This document shows positions 1 through 7,642 of a DNA stretch of 64,000 nt, one piece after another. How positions within the stretch are numbered: the stretch's first letter is position 1; the number at the start of each line of letters is the position of its first letter. The notes below the pieces were generated by a model that saw only the letters and a list, made by a program, of their open reading frames with translations, was not told where the DNA came from and made no database searches. The position numbers were made by a program, and so were the translations under genes. The stretch is from positions 59,835 through 123,834 of the forward strand of contig NZ_JARGZF010000003.1 in the NCBI RefSeq assembly GCF_029222705.1, in the 5' to 3' direction. The DNA comes from Knoellia sp. p5-6-4. Lineage in GTDB: Bacteria > Actinomycetota > Actinomycetes > Actinomycetales > Dermatophilaceae.

Positions 1-130
1 CGGCGAGGGCGGCGGCGTCCGTCTCGCGCTCACGCAGCGCGGCACGCTCGCGGCGCTCGGCGCGGAAGCGCGCGCGCAGGGCCCGTTTGGAATCCTCGGC
101 CGGCCCGCCGGCATACCCCGTCACAGGCAC
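1..130 (-). CDS. 5-formyltetrahydrofolate cyclo-ligase, N-terminal part (runs off left edge)
   Basis: Only the first 43 or so codons are inside the window. Reading leftwards from a GTG at 130 (a second in-frame GTG is at 124), the product contains SKRALRARFRAERRERAAL. This basic, Arg/Ala-rich opening is typical of actinobacterial 5-FTHF cyclo-ligases, which convert 5-formyl-THF to 5,10-methenyl-THF in the cytosol. The gene is divergent from galU, an arrangement common in actinobacteria. The family call rests on this N-terminus and the neighbourhood; no catalytic motif is visible. Start choice is uncertain because no strong ribosome site is seen. Confidence 0.75.
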   Translation of the reverse strand, partial: MPVTGYAGGPAEDSKRALRARFRAERRERAALRERETDAAALA

Positions 131-188
131 AGTGTGACCTGTCCCGACCCGCCGTGCGGCGCCGTGACCGGCAAGTAGGGTGACCCCC

Positions 189-1094
189 ATGAGTGTCACG
201 AAGGCCGTCATCCCTGCCGCTGGACTGGGCACCCGCTTCCTGCCTGCGACCAAGGCCACGCCCAAGGAGATGCTGCCGGTCGTCGACAAGCCGGCCATCC
301 AGTACGTCGTGGAGGAGTCGGTCCGGGCCGGCCTCGACGACATCCTCGTCATCACCGGGCGCAACAAGGGAGCCCTCGAGGACCACTTCGACCGCAACTG
401 GGAGCTCGAGGCCGCCCTCGAGGCCAAGGGCGACGAGCACCGGCTGAGGAGAGTCCGCGAGTCGGCCGACCTCGGCAAGGTGCACTTCGTGCGCCAGGGC
501 CAGCCGCTCGGCCTCGGCCACGCCGTCCTGGTCGCCAAGGAGCACGTGGGAGACCACCCGTTCGCCGTCCTGCTCGGTGACGACCTCATCGACGGCCGCG
601 ACCACCTCCTCGAGGAGATGGTCCGCGTGCGCGAGGAGCGTGGCGGCAGCGTCATCGCCCTCATGGAGGTGCCGCGCGAGTCGGTCAACCTCTACGGCTG
701 TGCCGCCGTGGAGCCCGTCGAGGGCGACGTCGTCAAGGTGACCGGGCTGGTCGAGAAGCCGTCGCCCGACGAGGCCCCGAGCAACCTCGCGATCATCGGT
801 CGCTACGTTCTCGACCCGTCGGTGTTCGAGGTGCTCGAGCACACCAAGCCGGGCCGGGGCAACGAGATCCAGCTGACCGACGCCCTCCAGGAGCTCGCGG
901 TCTCCGGCCAGCCGGGCGGTGGCGTCCATGGCGTCGTCTTCCGCGGCCGACGCTACGACACCGGCGACCGCCTCGACTACCTCAAGGCCGTCGTGAAGCT
1001 GGGCCTGGTGCACCCCGAGCTGGGCAAGGACTTCGGCGCCTGGCTGGACGAGTTCGCCGAGGAGCGGGCGAAGCGGGCCGCCGAGGAGTCATGA
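189..1094 (+). CDS. galU: UTP-glucose-1-phosphate uridylyltransferase
   Basis: This cytosolic enzyme makes UDP-glucose from UTP and glucose-1-phosphate for cell-wall and exopolysaccharide synthesis. The N-terminal nucleotide-binding signature AAGLGTRFLPATKATPKEML is intact at about residues 8-27, followed by VVDKPAIQYVVEE. The acceptor-side motif around LVEKP and the C-terminal RYDTGDRLDYLKA are also present. Length is about 301 aa, normal for GalU. ATG 189 is preferred over GTG 180 because AGGGTG at 177-182 sits 6 nt upstream. The stop overlaps the next ATG (ATGA), so translation is probably coupled to the moeA-like gene. Confidence 0.93.
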   Translation: MSVTKAVIPAAGLGTRFLPATKATPKEMLPVVDKPAIQYVVEESVRAGLDDILVITGRNKGALEDHFDRNWELEAALEAKGDEHRLRRVRESADLGKVHFVRQGQPLGLGHAVLVAKEHVGDHPFAVLLGDDLIDGRDHLLEEMVRVREERGGSVIALMEVPRESVNLYGCAAVEPVEGDVVKVTGLVEKPSPDEAPSNLAIIGRYVLDPSVFEVLEHTKPGRGNEIQLTDALQELAVSGQPGGGVHGVVFRGRRYDTGDRLDYLKAVVKLGLVHPELGKDFGAWLDEFAEERAKRAAEES

Positions 1095-2311
1095 TCTCGG
1101 TCGAGGAGCACCTCGGGCGGATCCTCGGCACGGTCCGGCCCCTGCCCCCCTTCGAGCTCGGGGTGCTGGAGGCGCAGGGCTGCGTGCTCGCCGACGACGT
1201 CGTGGCCCAGGGCCAGCTGCCCGGCTTCACCAACTCGGCGATGGACGGGTATGCCGTGCACGCGGCGGACCTCGAGGGGGCCACCCCGGAGAGCCCCGTC
1301 GTGCTGCCGGTGGTCAACGACATCGCGGCCGGCAACACCAACGCCCTCTCGCTGGCGCGGGGCCAGACCATGCGCATCATGACCGGCGCCCCGATGCCTC
1401 GTGGCGCCGACGCCGTCGTGCCCGTCGAGGCGACCGACGGTGGCGTGGTGCACGTCTCGCTGCGGTCCGCGCCGGTCCCGGGGCAGCACGTCCGGCACGC
1501 CGGTGAGGACGTGCAGGCGGGCGAGGTCATCCTGCGCGCGGGTGCGCTGCTCGGTCCGGGGCAGATCGCCCTGCTCGCGGCGGCGGGGACCGCCCGGGTG
1601 CGGGTCGTGCCCAAGCCTCGCGTGGTCGTGCTCTCCACCGGCGACGAGCTCGTCGAGCCGGGGAAGGAGCCGGGGTTCGGCCAGGTCGTCGACTCCAACT
1701 CGCTGATGCTCACGGCGGCCGTGCGGGCCGTCGGGGCCACGCCCCACCGGGTCGGGGGAGTGCCCGACGACGCCCGCCAGCTGATGGAGGCCCTCGAGGG
1801 CCAGCTCGTGCGCGCCGACGCGATCATCACCACGGGCGGGGTGAGCATGGGCGCCTTCGACACCGTCAAGGAGGTGCTCTCGCGCGTGGGCACCGTGCAG
1901 TTCGACAAGGTCGCGATGCGGCCGGGCATGCCGCAGGGCTTCGGCGTGCTCGGGGTGGAGCGGGTGCCGGTCTTCACGTTGCCGGGCAACCCCGTCAGCG
2001 CGCTGGTCTCGTTCCACGTGTTCGTCGCCCCCGCGCTGCGAGCGATGGCCGGGCGGCCGGAGAAGGCGTGGCCGCCGGGGTTCGTGCCGGCGACCGCAGC
2101 CGAGTCGTGGCGCTCGGTGGAGGGGAAGATGGAGTTCACCCGGGTGGTATTCGACGACGACCGGGTGCGCCTCGCCGGAGGGCAGGGCTCGCACATGCTC
2201 GGCGCGCTTGCCGCTGCCGAGGCGCTGGCCGTCGTTCCCCCGCAGGTCACCGAGGTGCACGAGGGCGACGAGCTGCTCTGCCTGCCACTGCTCGGGACGG
2301 ACGCGCCGTGA
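1091..2311 (+). CDS. Molybdopterin molybdotransferase MoeA / gephyrin-like Glp
   Basis: This is a 406-aa MoeA-family protein, the enzyme that inserts molybdate into adenylated molybdopterin. The N-terminal MoeA domain (NSAMDGYAV near residue 50) is followed by the MoCF-binding domain, with LSTGDELVEPG near residue 180, TTGGVSMGAFD near 247 and LPGNPVSALVSF near 297. In corynebacteria a MoeA paralogue in a galU-rimJ locus, called Glp, binds FtsZ and works with a membrane receptor. A homologue of that receptor lies at 3940-4938 here, so a divisome role is possible. Sequence alone does not separate catalytic MoeA from Glp. It overlaps galU and moaC by 4 nt each. Confidence 0.88.
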   Translation: MISVEEHLGRILGTVRPLPPFELGVLEAQGCVLADDVVAQGQLPGFTNSAMDGYAVHAADLEGATPESPVVLPVVNDIAAGNTNALSLARGQTMRIMTGAPMPRGADAVVPVEATDGGVVHVSLRSAPVPGQHVRHAGEDVQAGEVILRAGALLGPGQIALLAAAGTARVRVVPKPRVVVLSTGDELVEPGKEPGFGQVVDSNSLMLTAAVRAVGATPHRVGGVPDDARQLMEALEGQLVRADAIITTGGVSMGAFDTVKEVLSRVGTVQFDKVAMRPGMPQGFGVLGVERVPVFTLPGNPVSALVSFHVFVAPALRAMAGRPEKAWPPGFVPATAAESWRSVEGKMEFTRVVFDDDRVRLAGGQGSHMLGALAAAEALAVVPPQVTEVHEGDELLCLPLLGTDAP

Positions 2312-2796
2312 GCGAGGGCCCGGGCGAGCGGCTCACCCACGTCCGCGACGACGGCTCGGCACACATGGTCGACGTCTCCGGCAAGCAGGTGACCGCGCGG
2401 CAGGCGAGCGCGAAGGGCCGGGTGCTGCTGTCCGAGGCGGCGGTGGCGGCGCTGCGCGCCGGGAACGTGCCCAAGGGTGACGCGCTCGCGGTGGCCCGCA
2501 TCGCCGGCATACAGGCGGTGAAGCGCACGCCCGACCTCATCCCGCTCGCGCACCCCATCGCCGTGCACGCCGTGGCGGTCGACCTCGAGGTGGTCGACGA
2601 GGGCGTGGAGATCGCGGCCACCGTCCGCACGGCGGACCGCACCGGCATCGAGATGGAGGCCCTGACCGCGGTGGGCGTCGCCGCGCTCACGGTCATCGAC
2701 ATGGTCAAGGCGGTCGACCGGCACGCCCGCATCACCGACGTGCGGATCACCGCCAAGTCGGGTGGGCGCTCCGGCGACTGGCAGGAGGGGCAGTGA
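2308..2796 (+). CDS. moaC: Cyclic pyranopterin monophosphate synthase MoaC
   Basis: MoaC carries out the second step of molybdenum-cofactor synthesis, turning 3',8-cyclo-GTP into cyclic pyranopterin monophosphate. GTG 2308 overlaps the stop of the moeA-like gene (GTGA) and gives 162 aa, the usual family length. A much longer open frame upstream is only a shadow of that gene. Visible signatures are LTHVRDDGSAHMVDVSGK at the start, KRTPDLIPLAHP in the middle, and RTADRTGIEMEALTAV followed by VIDMVKAVDR, which holds the conserved acidic and lysine residues. No moaA, moaE or moaD lies in the window, so the pathway must be completed elsewhere. Confidence 0.94.
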   Translation: MSEGPGERLTHVRDDGSAHMVDVSGKQVTARQASAKGRVLLSEAAVAALRAGNVPKGDALAVARIAGIQAVKRTPDLIPLAHPIAVHAVAVDLEVVDEGVEIAATVRTADRTGIEMEALTAVGVAALTVIDMVKAVDRHARITDVRITAKSGGRSGDWQEGQ

Positions 2797-3272
2797 GTGC
2801 CCTGCGTGCCGCGGTGATCACGTGCTCGACGCGCGCGGCCACCGGTGTCTACGAGGACAGGGGTGGCCCGCAGATCACCGCGGCCCTGCGTGACTGGGGC
2901 TTCGACGCGGCCGACCCCGTGGTCGTCGCCGACGGCGAGGCCGTCTCCGAGGCGATCGCGGCGGCCCTGGAGCGGCGCCCAGCGGTGCTCATCACCACAG
3001 GCGGCACGGGGTTGACCCCCACGGACCGCACACCGGAGGCGACCGCTCCCTTCATCACCCAGGAGGTTCCCGGCATCGCCGAGGCGCTGCGGGCGGCGGG
3101 GATCGCAGGCGGCGTGCCGGCCGCGATGCTCTCGCGCGGGATCGCCGGCCTCGCCGGGTCGACCCTCGTGGTGAACCTCCCCGGCTCCGCGGGCGCGGTC
3201 CGCGACGGGCTGGCCGTGCTCGGGCCGGTGATGCCGCACATCGTGTCCCAGATCGGCGGCGGCGACCACTGA
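2793..3272 (+). CDS. Molybdopterin adenylyltransferase (MogA/MoaB family)
   Basis: This 159-aa single-domain MoCF-biosynthesis protein adenylates molybdopterin before molybdate insertion. TTGGTGLTPTDRTPEAT at about residues 69-85 is the classic MogA/MoaB signature, and NLPGSAGAVRDGL near the C-terminus is the second conserved loop. GTG 2793 overlaps the moaC stop by 4 nt and follows GGCAGGAGGGG, a good ribosome site. The trimeric fold and substrate are inferred from the family. It forms a consecutive biosynthetic set with moaC and the moeA-like gene. Confidence 0.9.
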   Translation: MSALRAAVITCSTRAATGVYEDRGGPQITAALRDWGFDAADPVVVADGEAVSEAIAAALERRPAVLITTGGTGLTPTDRTPEATAPFITQEVPGIAEALRAAGIAGGVPAAMLSRGIAGLAGSTLVVNLPGSAGAVRDGLAVLGPVMPHIVSQIGGGDH

Positions 3273-3934
3273 TGGCCCGCTGGCCGGTGGAGCTGCGGGC
3301 GTCGACGCCCGCCGGGCAGGTCATCGAGCTCGGGCCCCTGCACCGGCGCGACCGCCGCGAGTGGCAGGCGGTGCGCCAGCAGAACCGGCCCTGGCTGGAG
3401 GAGTGGGAGGCCACCTCCCCGGACGGGCGCGCCCCGGGCCTGGGCTTCCGGGCGCTGGTGCGGCACTACAACCGGGAGGCGCGGGCGGGGCGGATGGTGC
3501 CGTTCGTGATCCGGTCGGAGGGGCGGATCGTCGGCCAGATGCACCTGTTCGGCCTCTCGTGGGGGTCGCTGCTGTCGTGCGCGGCCGGCTACTGGGTGTC
3601 GCAGTCCGTGGCCGGTCGCGGCATCGCGCCGACCGCGCTCGCGGCGTCGGTCGACCTCGCCCTCGACGACCTCGGCCTGCACCGGGTGGAGGTCAACATC
3701 CGTCCTGACAACGCGGCCAGCCTGGCCGTGGTGCGCAAGCTGGGCTTCCGCGACGAGGGGCTGCGCGAGCGCTACCTGCACATCAACGGCGCCTGGCGCG
3801 ACCACCGGACCTTCGCCCTGACCCGTGAGGACCTCGGTGGGACGACCCTCCTCGAGCGTTTTCACACAAACCACAACAGTCACATTGGCGACACACCGCC
3901 GCACGTCCCCGGTGGCGGCGCGGAGGGCACCTAA
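3272..3934 (+). CDS. GNAT family N-acetyltransferase (RimJ-like)
   Basis: A 220-aa acetyltransferase of the RimJ/RimL type, which acetylates N-terminal amines of proteins using acetyl-CoA. The acetyl-CoA fold is visible as YWVSQSVAGRGIAPTALAA followed by LHRVEVNIRPDNAASLAVVRKLGFRDEGLRERYLHINGAWRDH, given here in overlapping parts; the Arg/Gly-rich VAGRGIA loop binds pyrophosphate. The start shares one base with the previous stop (TGATG). The same gene sits between the moeA-like gene and the sepX/glpR-like gene in other actinobacteria. Its target is unknown. The C-terminal 25 residues are Thr/His-rich and probably unstructured. Confidence 0.85.
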   Translation: MARWPVELRASTPAGQVIELGPLHRRDRREWQAVRQQNRPWLEEWEATSPDGRAPGLGFRALVRHYNREARAGRMVPFVIRSEGRIVGQMHLFGLSWGSLLSCAAGYWVSQSVAGRGIAPTALAASVDLALDDLGLHRVEVNIRPDNAASLAVVRKLGFRDEGLRERYLHINGAWRDHRTFALTREDLGGTTLLERFHTNHNSHIGDTPPHVPGGGAEGT

Positions 3935-3939
3935 CGTTT

Positions 3940-4938
3940 GTGCCCGTGCAGCCGAGCAGTCTGATCTTCCTTGTCATCATTGCAATCTGGGCTGCCTACT
4001 TCATCCAGCACTGGGTCCGCCGCCGCGAGCACCTCGCCACCGCCCGCTCCGTCGACCGGTTCTCGGAGTCGATGCGCGTCCTCGAGCACCGCTCGGCACT
4101 GCCCGTCGCCGACCTCTCTGCCCCGCAACCGCGTTCGTATGCCGTGAGCCCGGCTCGCACGGCCCGTCCGGAGATCCTGGTCAAGCGCGCCGGCCAGGCG
4201 CCGGCCGTTGACCCGGCCGCTGCTCCGAAAGCGGCGCCGGCGGCTACCGCCCGCCCGGCCTCCCGGCTCACTCGCAGGACGCGCGGCCTGACCCTGCTCG
4301 GCTCCCTTGCCGCCATCCTCGTCGCGGTCGGTCTCGCCGCCTTCGGTGTCGTGCCGTGGGTCGCGGTCCTCGTGCCGGTGGGGGCCTTCGCCGGTGCCCT
4401 CGTGTGGGTGCGTCAGGGGGTGCGGGCCGAGCAGGCCGCCCGCCGCGCAGCCGTGGGGCCGATGGCGACTGGTCGACCCCAGGCCCGGGCCGCCGACGCC
4501 GCGCGTCCCGGCCGGGACGCGCGCCGCACCGGCTCGTCCTCCGCGTCGTCTTCCGCAGCGCGTAGTTCCGTGCGCGAGAACGCACCCGCCCCGGCCCCCG
4601 CGGCCGAGCGCCAGGCCCCGTCGTCCGCCGACGACGGGCCGGGCGCGCCGGTGCGCGAGTCCTTCTACGACATCGAGGCGGCTGAGCGCCCGAGCGTCGC
4701 GGTCGACCCCGCCGAGGCGGCCGACGAGGCGCCGGCCGTTCACGCCGCCCCGGCGACGCCGCTGGTCGACGAGGACGACATCCCCCTCACCTGGGACCCG
4801 GTGCCCGTCCCGCGCCCGACCTACACCATGAAAGCGGTCGCGTCGCGCACGCCGGCTCCGCCGGTGGCCTCGGGCGTGCCCCCGGAGCTGGCCGAACCGG
4901 CATACGACGAGCCCGTGCGCCGCGTCGCCGGCGCCTGA
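3940..4938 (+). CDS. SepX/GlpR-like membrane protein, probable divisome component
   Basis: The 332-aa product starts with one transmembrane helix (SSLIFLVIIAIWAAYFIQHW, residues 6-25), then RRREHLATARSVDRFSESMR. This opening matches the actinobacterial SepX/GlpR family as I know it. A second hydrophobic pair lies near residues 113-150. The rest is Pro/Ala/Arg-rich, low-complexity cytoplasmic tail. SepX in Streptomyces and GlpR in Corynebacterium are division proteins, and GlpR is the membrane receptor of the MoeA-like Glp. The same locus (galU, moeA/glp, rimJ) supports the assignment. GTG 3940 starts 5 nt after the rimJ-like stop. Function here is inferred. Confidence 0.7.
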   Translation: MPVQPSSLIFLVIIAIWAAYFIQHWVRRREHLATARSVDRFSESMRVLEHRSALPVADLSAPQPRSYAVSPARTARPEILVKRAGQAPAVDPAAAPKAAPAATARPASRLTRRTRGLTLLGSLAAILVAVGLAAFGVVPWVAVLVPVGAFAGALVWVRQGVRAEQAARRAAVGPMATGRPQARAADAARPGRDARRTGSSSASSSAARSSVRENAPAPAPAAERQAPSSADDGPGAPVRESFYDIEAAERPSVAVDPAEAADEAPAVHAAPATPLVDEDDIPLTWDPVPVPRPTYTMKAVASRTPAPPVASGVPPELAEPAYDEPVRRVAGA

Positions 4939-4955
4939 CGGTCACCCCCCACGCC

Positions 4956-5396
4956 TCACCGGCCCCACACCGCTCGCGCGCCGGCCTCGCCCGCCAGGGC
5001 GACCACCGCCGCAGTCCCTGCCGAGGAGACGACGACGGCGGCGGCGAGCACCCAGCGCCCGGTGGCGCCGCGACGGTGTGGCCGGCGCAGGTAGAGCCAC
5101 TGGGCGCTCGTGGTCACCGCCAGCGCCGCAGCCCACGGCAGCACCTGCAGGCCGAGGTCACGGTGGCGCGCGATGAAGGGCGGGTTGCCGAGGTCCTCGG
5201 CCAGGGCCAGGCCCGCCGCCGTGGTCAGCGGCACCACGAGCAGCCCCGCGACGGCGGCGAGCGGGACCAGGAAGGTCAGCTTCCGCTGCGCCGCAGGCCA
5301 AAGGCTCACGGCGACGGCGGCCGCAGCCGTGAGCGGCAGGACCACCACCGCGACGTGCACGAGGAGTGCGTGGGCGGGAAGCCCGTTGACCTCCAT
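4956..5396 (-). CDS. DUF2231-type membrane protein
   Basis: A 146-aa integral membrane protein with four hydrophobic segments. It begins MEVNGLPAHALLVHVAVV, the conserved His-containing opening of DUF2231-like proteins. A second His-rich stretch, FIARHRDLGLQVLPW, sits between helices 2 and 3. The conserved histidines suggest haem or metal binding, but this is not established. ATG 5396 lies 2 nt downstream of the lipoprotein stop (5399), so both are one transcription unit on the minus strand. It is probably under the ECF-type promoter at 5953-5980. A longer frame to 5840 is discarded because it reads antisense-like sequence of the lipoprotein. Confidence 0.75.
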   Translation of the reverse strand: MEVNGLPAHALLVHVAVVVLPLTAAAAVAVSLWPAAQRKLTFLVPLAAVAGLLVVPLTTAAGLALAEDLGNPPFIARHRDLGLQVLPWAAALAVTTSAQWLYLRRPHRRGATGRWVLAAAVVVSSAGTAAVVALAGEAGARAVWGR

Positions 5397-5398
5397 GA

Positions 5399-5911
5399 TC
5401 AGTAGGCGGGAGTGGCCGGGCGGCTGGAGGGCTTCTCGGTCACCATGGTCCCGTCCGGTCGCACGACGTACCAGACACCGCCGACCCCCTGGCCGAGGAC
5501 GTCGCCGGCCTTGGAGTCCTTGGCGAACAGGTAGAGCGGCCGGCCGTTCACCGTCAGCTGCCTCGACCCGTCGGCGAGGGTGATCGTGCCGACCTGCCCG
5601 GTCACGCCGCTGACGGCAGGGCTCGACGACGTCGTCGTGATCGGCGGCCACGCCTGCAGGCAGGGTCCCGAGCAGGCGCTCTTGCCGGAGTTCGGCGTGT
5701 CCTTGGTGAAGTAGTAGGCCGTCATCTTCTTCCCGTCGACGACGATGCGCCCCAGGGCGCTCTCGGCGACGGCAAGGTCGGCGGCGGCGTTTCCGGAGGA
5801 GCCGGCCGTCGTGGAGGAGCCGCCGTCGGACGAGCCGCACCCGGCCAACGCGGCCAGCGCCACCGCGGCCAGCGCCGCCACCGGCGCCCTGCCCAGGATT
5901 CGAGAGACCAT
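5399..5911 (-). CDS. COG4315-type secreted lipoprotein
   Basis: A 170-aa lipoprotein. The signal peptide ends in a lipobox at ALAGC (Cys about residue 25), followed by a Ser/Gly/Thr-rich linker. Two copies of the short repeat seen in COG4315 proteins follow: MTAYYFTKDTPNSGKSAC with CSGPCLQAWPP, and RPLYLFAKDSKAGD. ATG 5911 is chosen because it starts the signal peptide; an upstream in-frame ATG at 5962 would precede it with a basic non-signal extension and overlaps the promoter. It is divergent from the ECF sigma gene and co-directional with the DUF2231 gene. The role is unknown; a cell-envelope redox or stress function is a guess. Confidence 0.85.
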   Translation of the reverse strand: MVSRILGRAPVAALAAVALAALAGCGSSDGGSSTTAGSSGNAAADLAVAESALGRIVVDGKKMTAYYFTKDTPNSGKSACSGPCLQAWPPITTTSSSPAVSGVTGQVGTITLADGSRQLTVNGRPLYLFAKDSKAGDVLGQGVGGVWYVVRPDGTMVTEKPSSRPATPAY

Positions 5912-5952
5912 CTCGGATCTTCCTTTCGTGAGTCTGGTGACCTGGTGGTGGA

Positions 5953-5980
5953 GACGAGGCACCCGCGTGCGCGGTTCACC
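5953..5980 (-). promoter_or_regulatory. ECF-type promoter for the lipoprotein operon
   Basis: On the minus strand GGTGAACC (5980-5973) is followed after exactly 16 nt by CGTC (5956-5953), the -35/-10 layout of ECF sigma promoters. The -10 is about 42 nt from the lipoprotein ATG at 5911. Confidence 0.6.
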
Positions 5981-5989
5981 TCGGCGGTG

Positions 5990-6017
5990 GGTGAACCGGC
6001 GAGGGGGCTGTTTCGTC
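5990..6017 (+). promoter_or_regulatory. ECF-type promoter for the sigma/anti-sigma operon
   Basis: On the plus strand GGTGAACC (5990-5997) is followed after exactly 16 nt by CGTC (6014-6017). With the minus-strand promoter it forms a 9-bp inverted repeat (CGGTTCACC, 9-nt spacer, GGTGAACCG) centred near 5985. The mirror-image arrangement suggests the adjacent sigma factor drives both sides and itself. Confidence 0.6.
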
Positions 6018-6067
6018 CTTTACGGCATCGTGCTCCGGCGAGACGATCGGTGCGGGAGAGGGTGGTC

Positions 6068-6580
6068 GTGGGATCGACCCGGAAGGAAGAGGCGCTGCGC
6101 GGCCTGCACGACCGGCACGCGCCCGAGCTCTGGCGCTTCGCGCTGCGGTTGACGCATGACCCCCAGGTCGCCGAGGACGTCGTGCAGGAGGCGCTGCTGC
6201 GGGCCTGGCGCGACCCCGGCCTGGCCGATCGCAGCGACGCCGCAGCGCGCGCCTGGCTGTTCACCGTGACCCGGCACATCGTGGTCGACCGGTGGCGCAG
6301 TGCGGCCGTGCGTCACGAGGTCGACGGCGCCGAGGGCGTGGAGCAGTCGGTGGCGGACCGGACGAGCGAGGTGCTCGACCGGTGGCTGATCGCCGACGCG
6401 CTCGGGGCCCTGTCCGCCGAGCACCGTGAGGTGATCGCCGCCGCCTACTACGAGGGCAGGAGCGTGGCCCAGATCGCCGAGGCCCTGCGGATCCCGGCGG
6501 GCACCGTGAAGTCGCGTCTGCACTACGGGCTGCGCAGCCTGCGCCTGGCCCTGCAGGAGAGGGGAGTGACGCGGCCATGA
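6068..6580 (+). CDS. ECF RNA polymerase sigma factor
   Basis: A group-4 sigma factor of about 170 aa with only regions sigma2 and sigma4. Sigma2 shows LHDRHAPELWRFALRLTHD and VVQEALLRAWRDP plus ARAWLFTVTRHIVVDRWR. Sigma4 shows LSAEHREVIAAAYYEGRSVA and AEALRIPAGTVKSRLHYGL, the helix-turn-helix that reads the -35 box. GTG 6068 is chosen because GGGAGAGG lies 6 nt upstream; GTG 6062 and a far upstream ATG are alternatives. It overlaps the anti-sigma gene by 4 nt. Its arrangement beside an RskA-like anti-sigma resembles SigK/SigL-type modules. Confidence 0.9.
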   Translation: MGSTRKEEALRGLHDRHAPELWRFALRLTHDPQVAEDVVQEALLRAWRDPGLADRSDAAARAWLFTVTRHIVVDRWRSAAVRHEVDGAEGVEQSVADRTSEVLDRWLIADALGALSAEHREVIAAAYYEGRSVAQIAEALRIPAGTVKSRLHYGLRSLRLALQERGVTRP

Positions 6581-7305
6581 GACCAGGTGACCGCTACGCC
6601 GAGTGGGATGCCGCCTACGTCCTCGGAGCGCTGTCCGCCGCCGAGCGGCAGGAGTACGAGGGGCACCTCGCGCAGTGTCTGTCGTGCCGGGGGGCGGTCG
6701 CCGAGCTCGCCGGTATGCCGGGGCTGCTCGCCCAGGTGCCCGCCCACGAGGCGCTCACCGTGGGGGCCCCGGACGAAGGACCGCTGACGGTGCGGCCGCC
6801 GGCCTCGTTGATGCCCGAGCTCTCGCGGGAGTCGGTGCCGCGGCGGAGGGCCTGGCTGGTGCCGGCGGTCGCGGCCGCCTCGGCTCTGGTCGTCGGGGGG
6901 CTCGGCGGCTATGCCCTGTCCTCGATGGGGGCCGAGACCGGCCGGCCGCCGCTGACGAGCGTGACGCAGGGGCCGGTGCGGCTGGCCTTCTCCGCTGTGG
7001 TCCCGTCCACCATGACCGCGGTCCTCGACGTCGCGCGTTCGGGCACCGGCACCGAGCTGAGGGTGGAGTGCCAGTACGCGACCACCGGCCCCACCGGGTA
7101 CGACCCCGAGGCGGCCTGGGCGGACTACGCCATCTGGGTCGTCGACCGGGAGGGCAATGCCGAGCTGGAGAAGACCTGGACGGCCCGGCCGAACCGGGTC
7201 ATGCGCCCCACGGCGCGGACGCCGCTGGCGCCTGAGGAGATCGCGGCCGTGGAGATCCGCCGCGTCGACACCGGTCAGACGGTGATGCGCGCCGCGCGTG
7301 CGTGA
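6577..7305 (+). CDS. Membrane anti-sigma factor with zinc-finger (RskA-like)
   Basis: A 242-aa protein with a cytoplasmic N-terminal anti-sigma domain containing HLAQCLSC (H-x3-C-x2-C) at about residues 30-37. It has one transmembrane helix (VPAVAAASALVVGGLGGYAL, residues 90-110) and an extracytoplasmic RskA-type C-terminal domain ending ...VEIRRVDTG. It should hold the sigma factor inactive until proteolysis releases it. ATG 6577 overlaps the sigma stop (ATGA), typical of co-translated sigma/anti-sigma pairs. The signal sensed is unknown. Confidence 0.88.
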   Translation: MRPGDRYAEWDAAYVLGALSAAERQEYEGHLAQCLSCRGAVAELAGMPGLLAQVPAHEALTVGAPDEGPLTVRPPASLMPELSRESVPRRRAWLVPAVAAASALVVGGLGGYALSSMGAETGRPPLTSVTQGPVRLAFSAVVPSTMTAVLDVARSGTGTELRVECQYATTGPTGYDPEAAWADYAIWVVDREGNAELEKTWTARPNRVMRPTARTPLAPEEIAAVEIRRVDTGQTVMRAARA

Positions 7306-7355
7306 GCCGGTTGGTTGTCCGCTCGCGCCGGGTGTTACAGTTTCGTCCGCATCGA

Positions 7356-7430
<75 letters not shown>

Positions 7431-7435
7431 CGACG

Positions 7436-7486
7436 GAACCCCGTCTGACCAGCGCAAACGCGCCAGGTCGGGCGGGGTTCTTCCTT
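7436..7486 (+). terminator. Hairpin terminator after tRNA-Ala
   Basis: GAACCCCG (7436-7443) pairs with CGGGGTTC (7473-7480), with an inner GACC/GGTC stem, followed by TTCCTT. It may end both the tRNA transcript and, on the other strand, the relic integrase. Confidence 0.6.
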
Positions 7487-7556
7487 GGCCATTCGGACCC
7501 CGCCTCTCTTCGTGTGCCCGCGGCGCGTCCCCGTGCGTTGAGGCGCTCCAGGCCGC
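7467..7556 (+). repeat. Imperfect direct repeat, left copy (pair at 16847-16938)
   Basis: Compared by eye, this stretch and 16847-16938 agree at roughly four positions in five over about 88 nt in the same orientation. Shared blocks include GGGTTCTTCC, CATTC, TTCGTGTGCCC and GCTCCAG. The two copies bracket the element relic and the sulfatase module. Confidence 0.6.
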
Positions 7557-7642
7557 CCTCCGGCTCGGCCCGCGGTACCACGAGCGTCAGCATCGGGACC
7601 TCCACGAAGTCGCGGACCCGAACGGCGCGCAGCTCCGCCGAC

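Noticed and set aside
4956..5840. Single 294-aa protein on the minus strand
   Set aside because: The first half overlaps the lipoprotein gene in another frame; the real DUF2231 protein starts at 5396.
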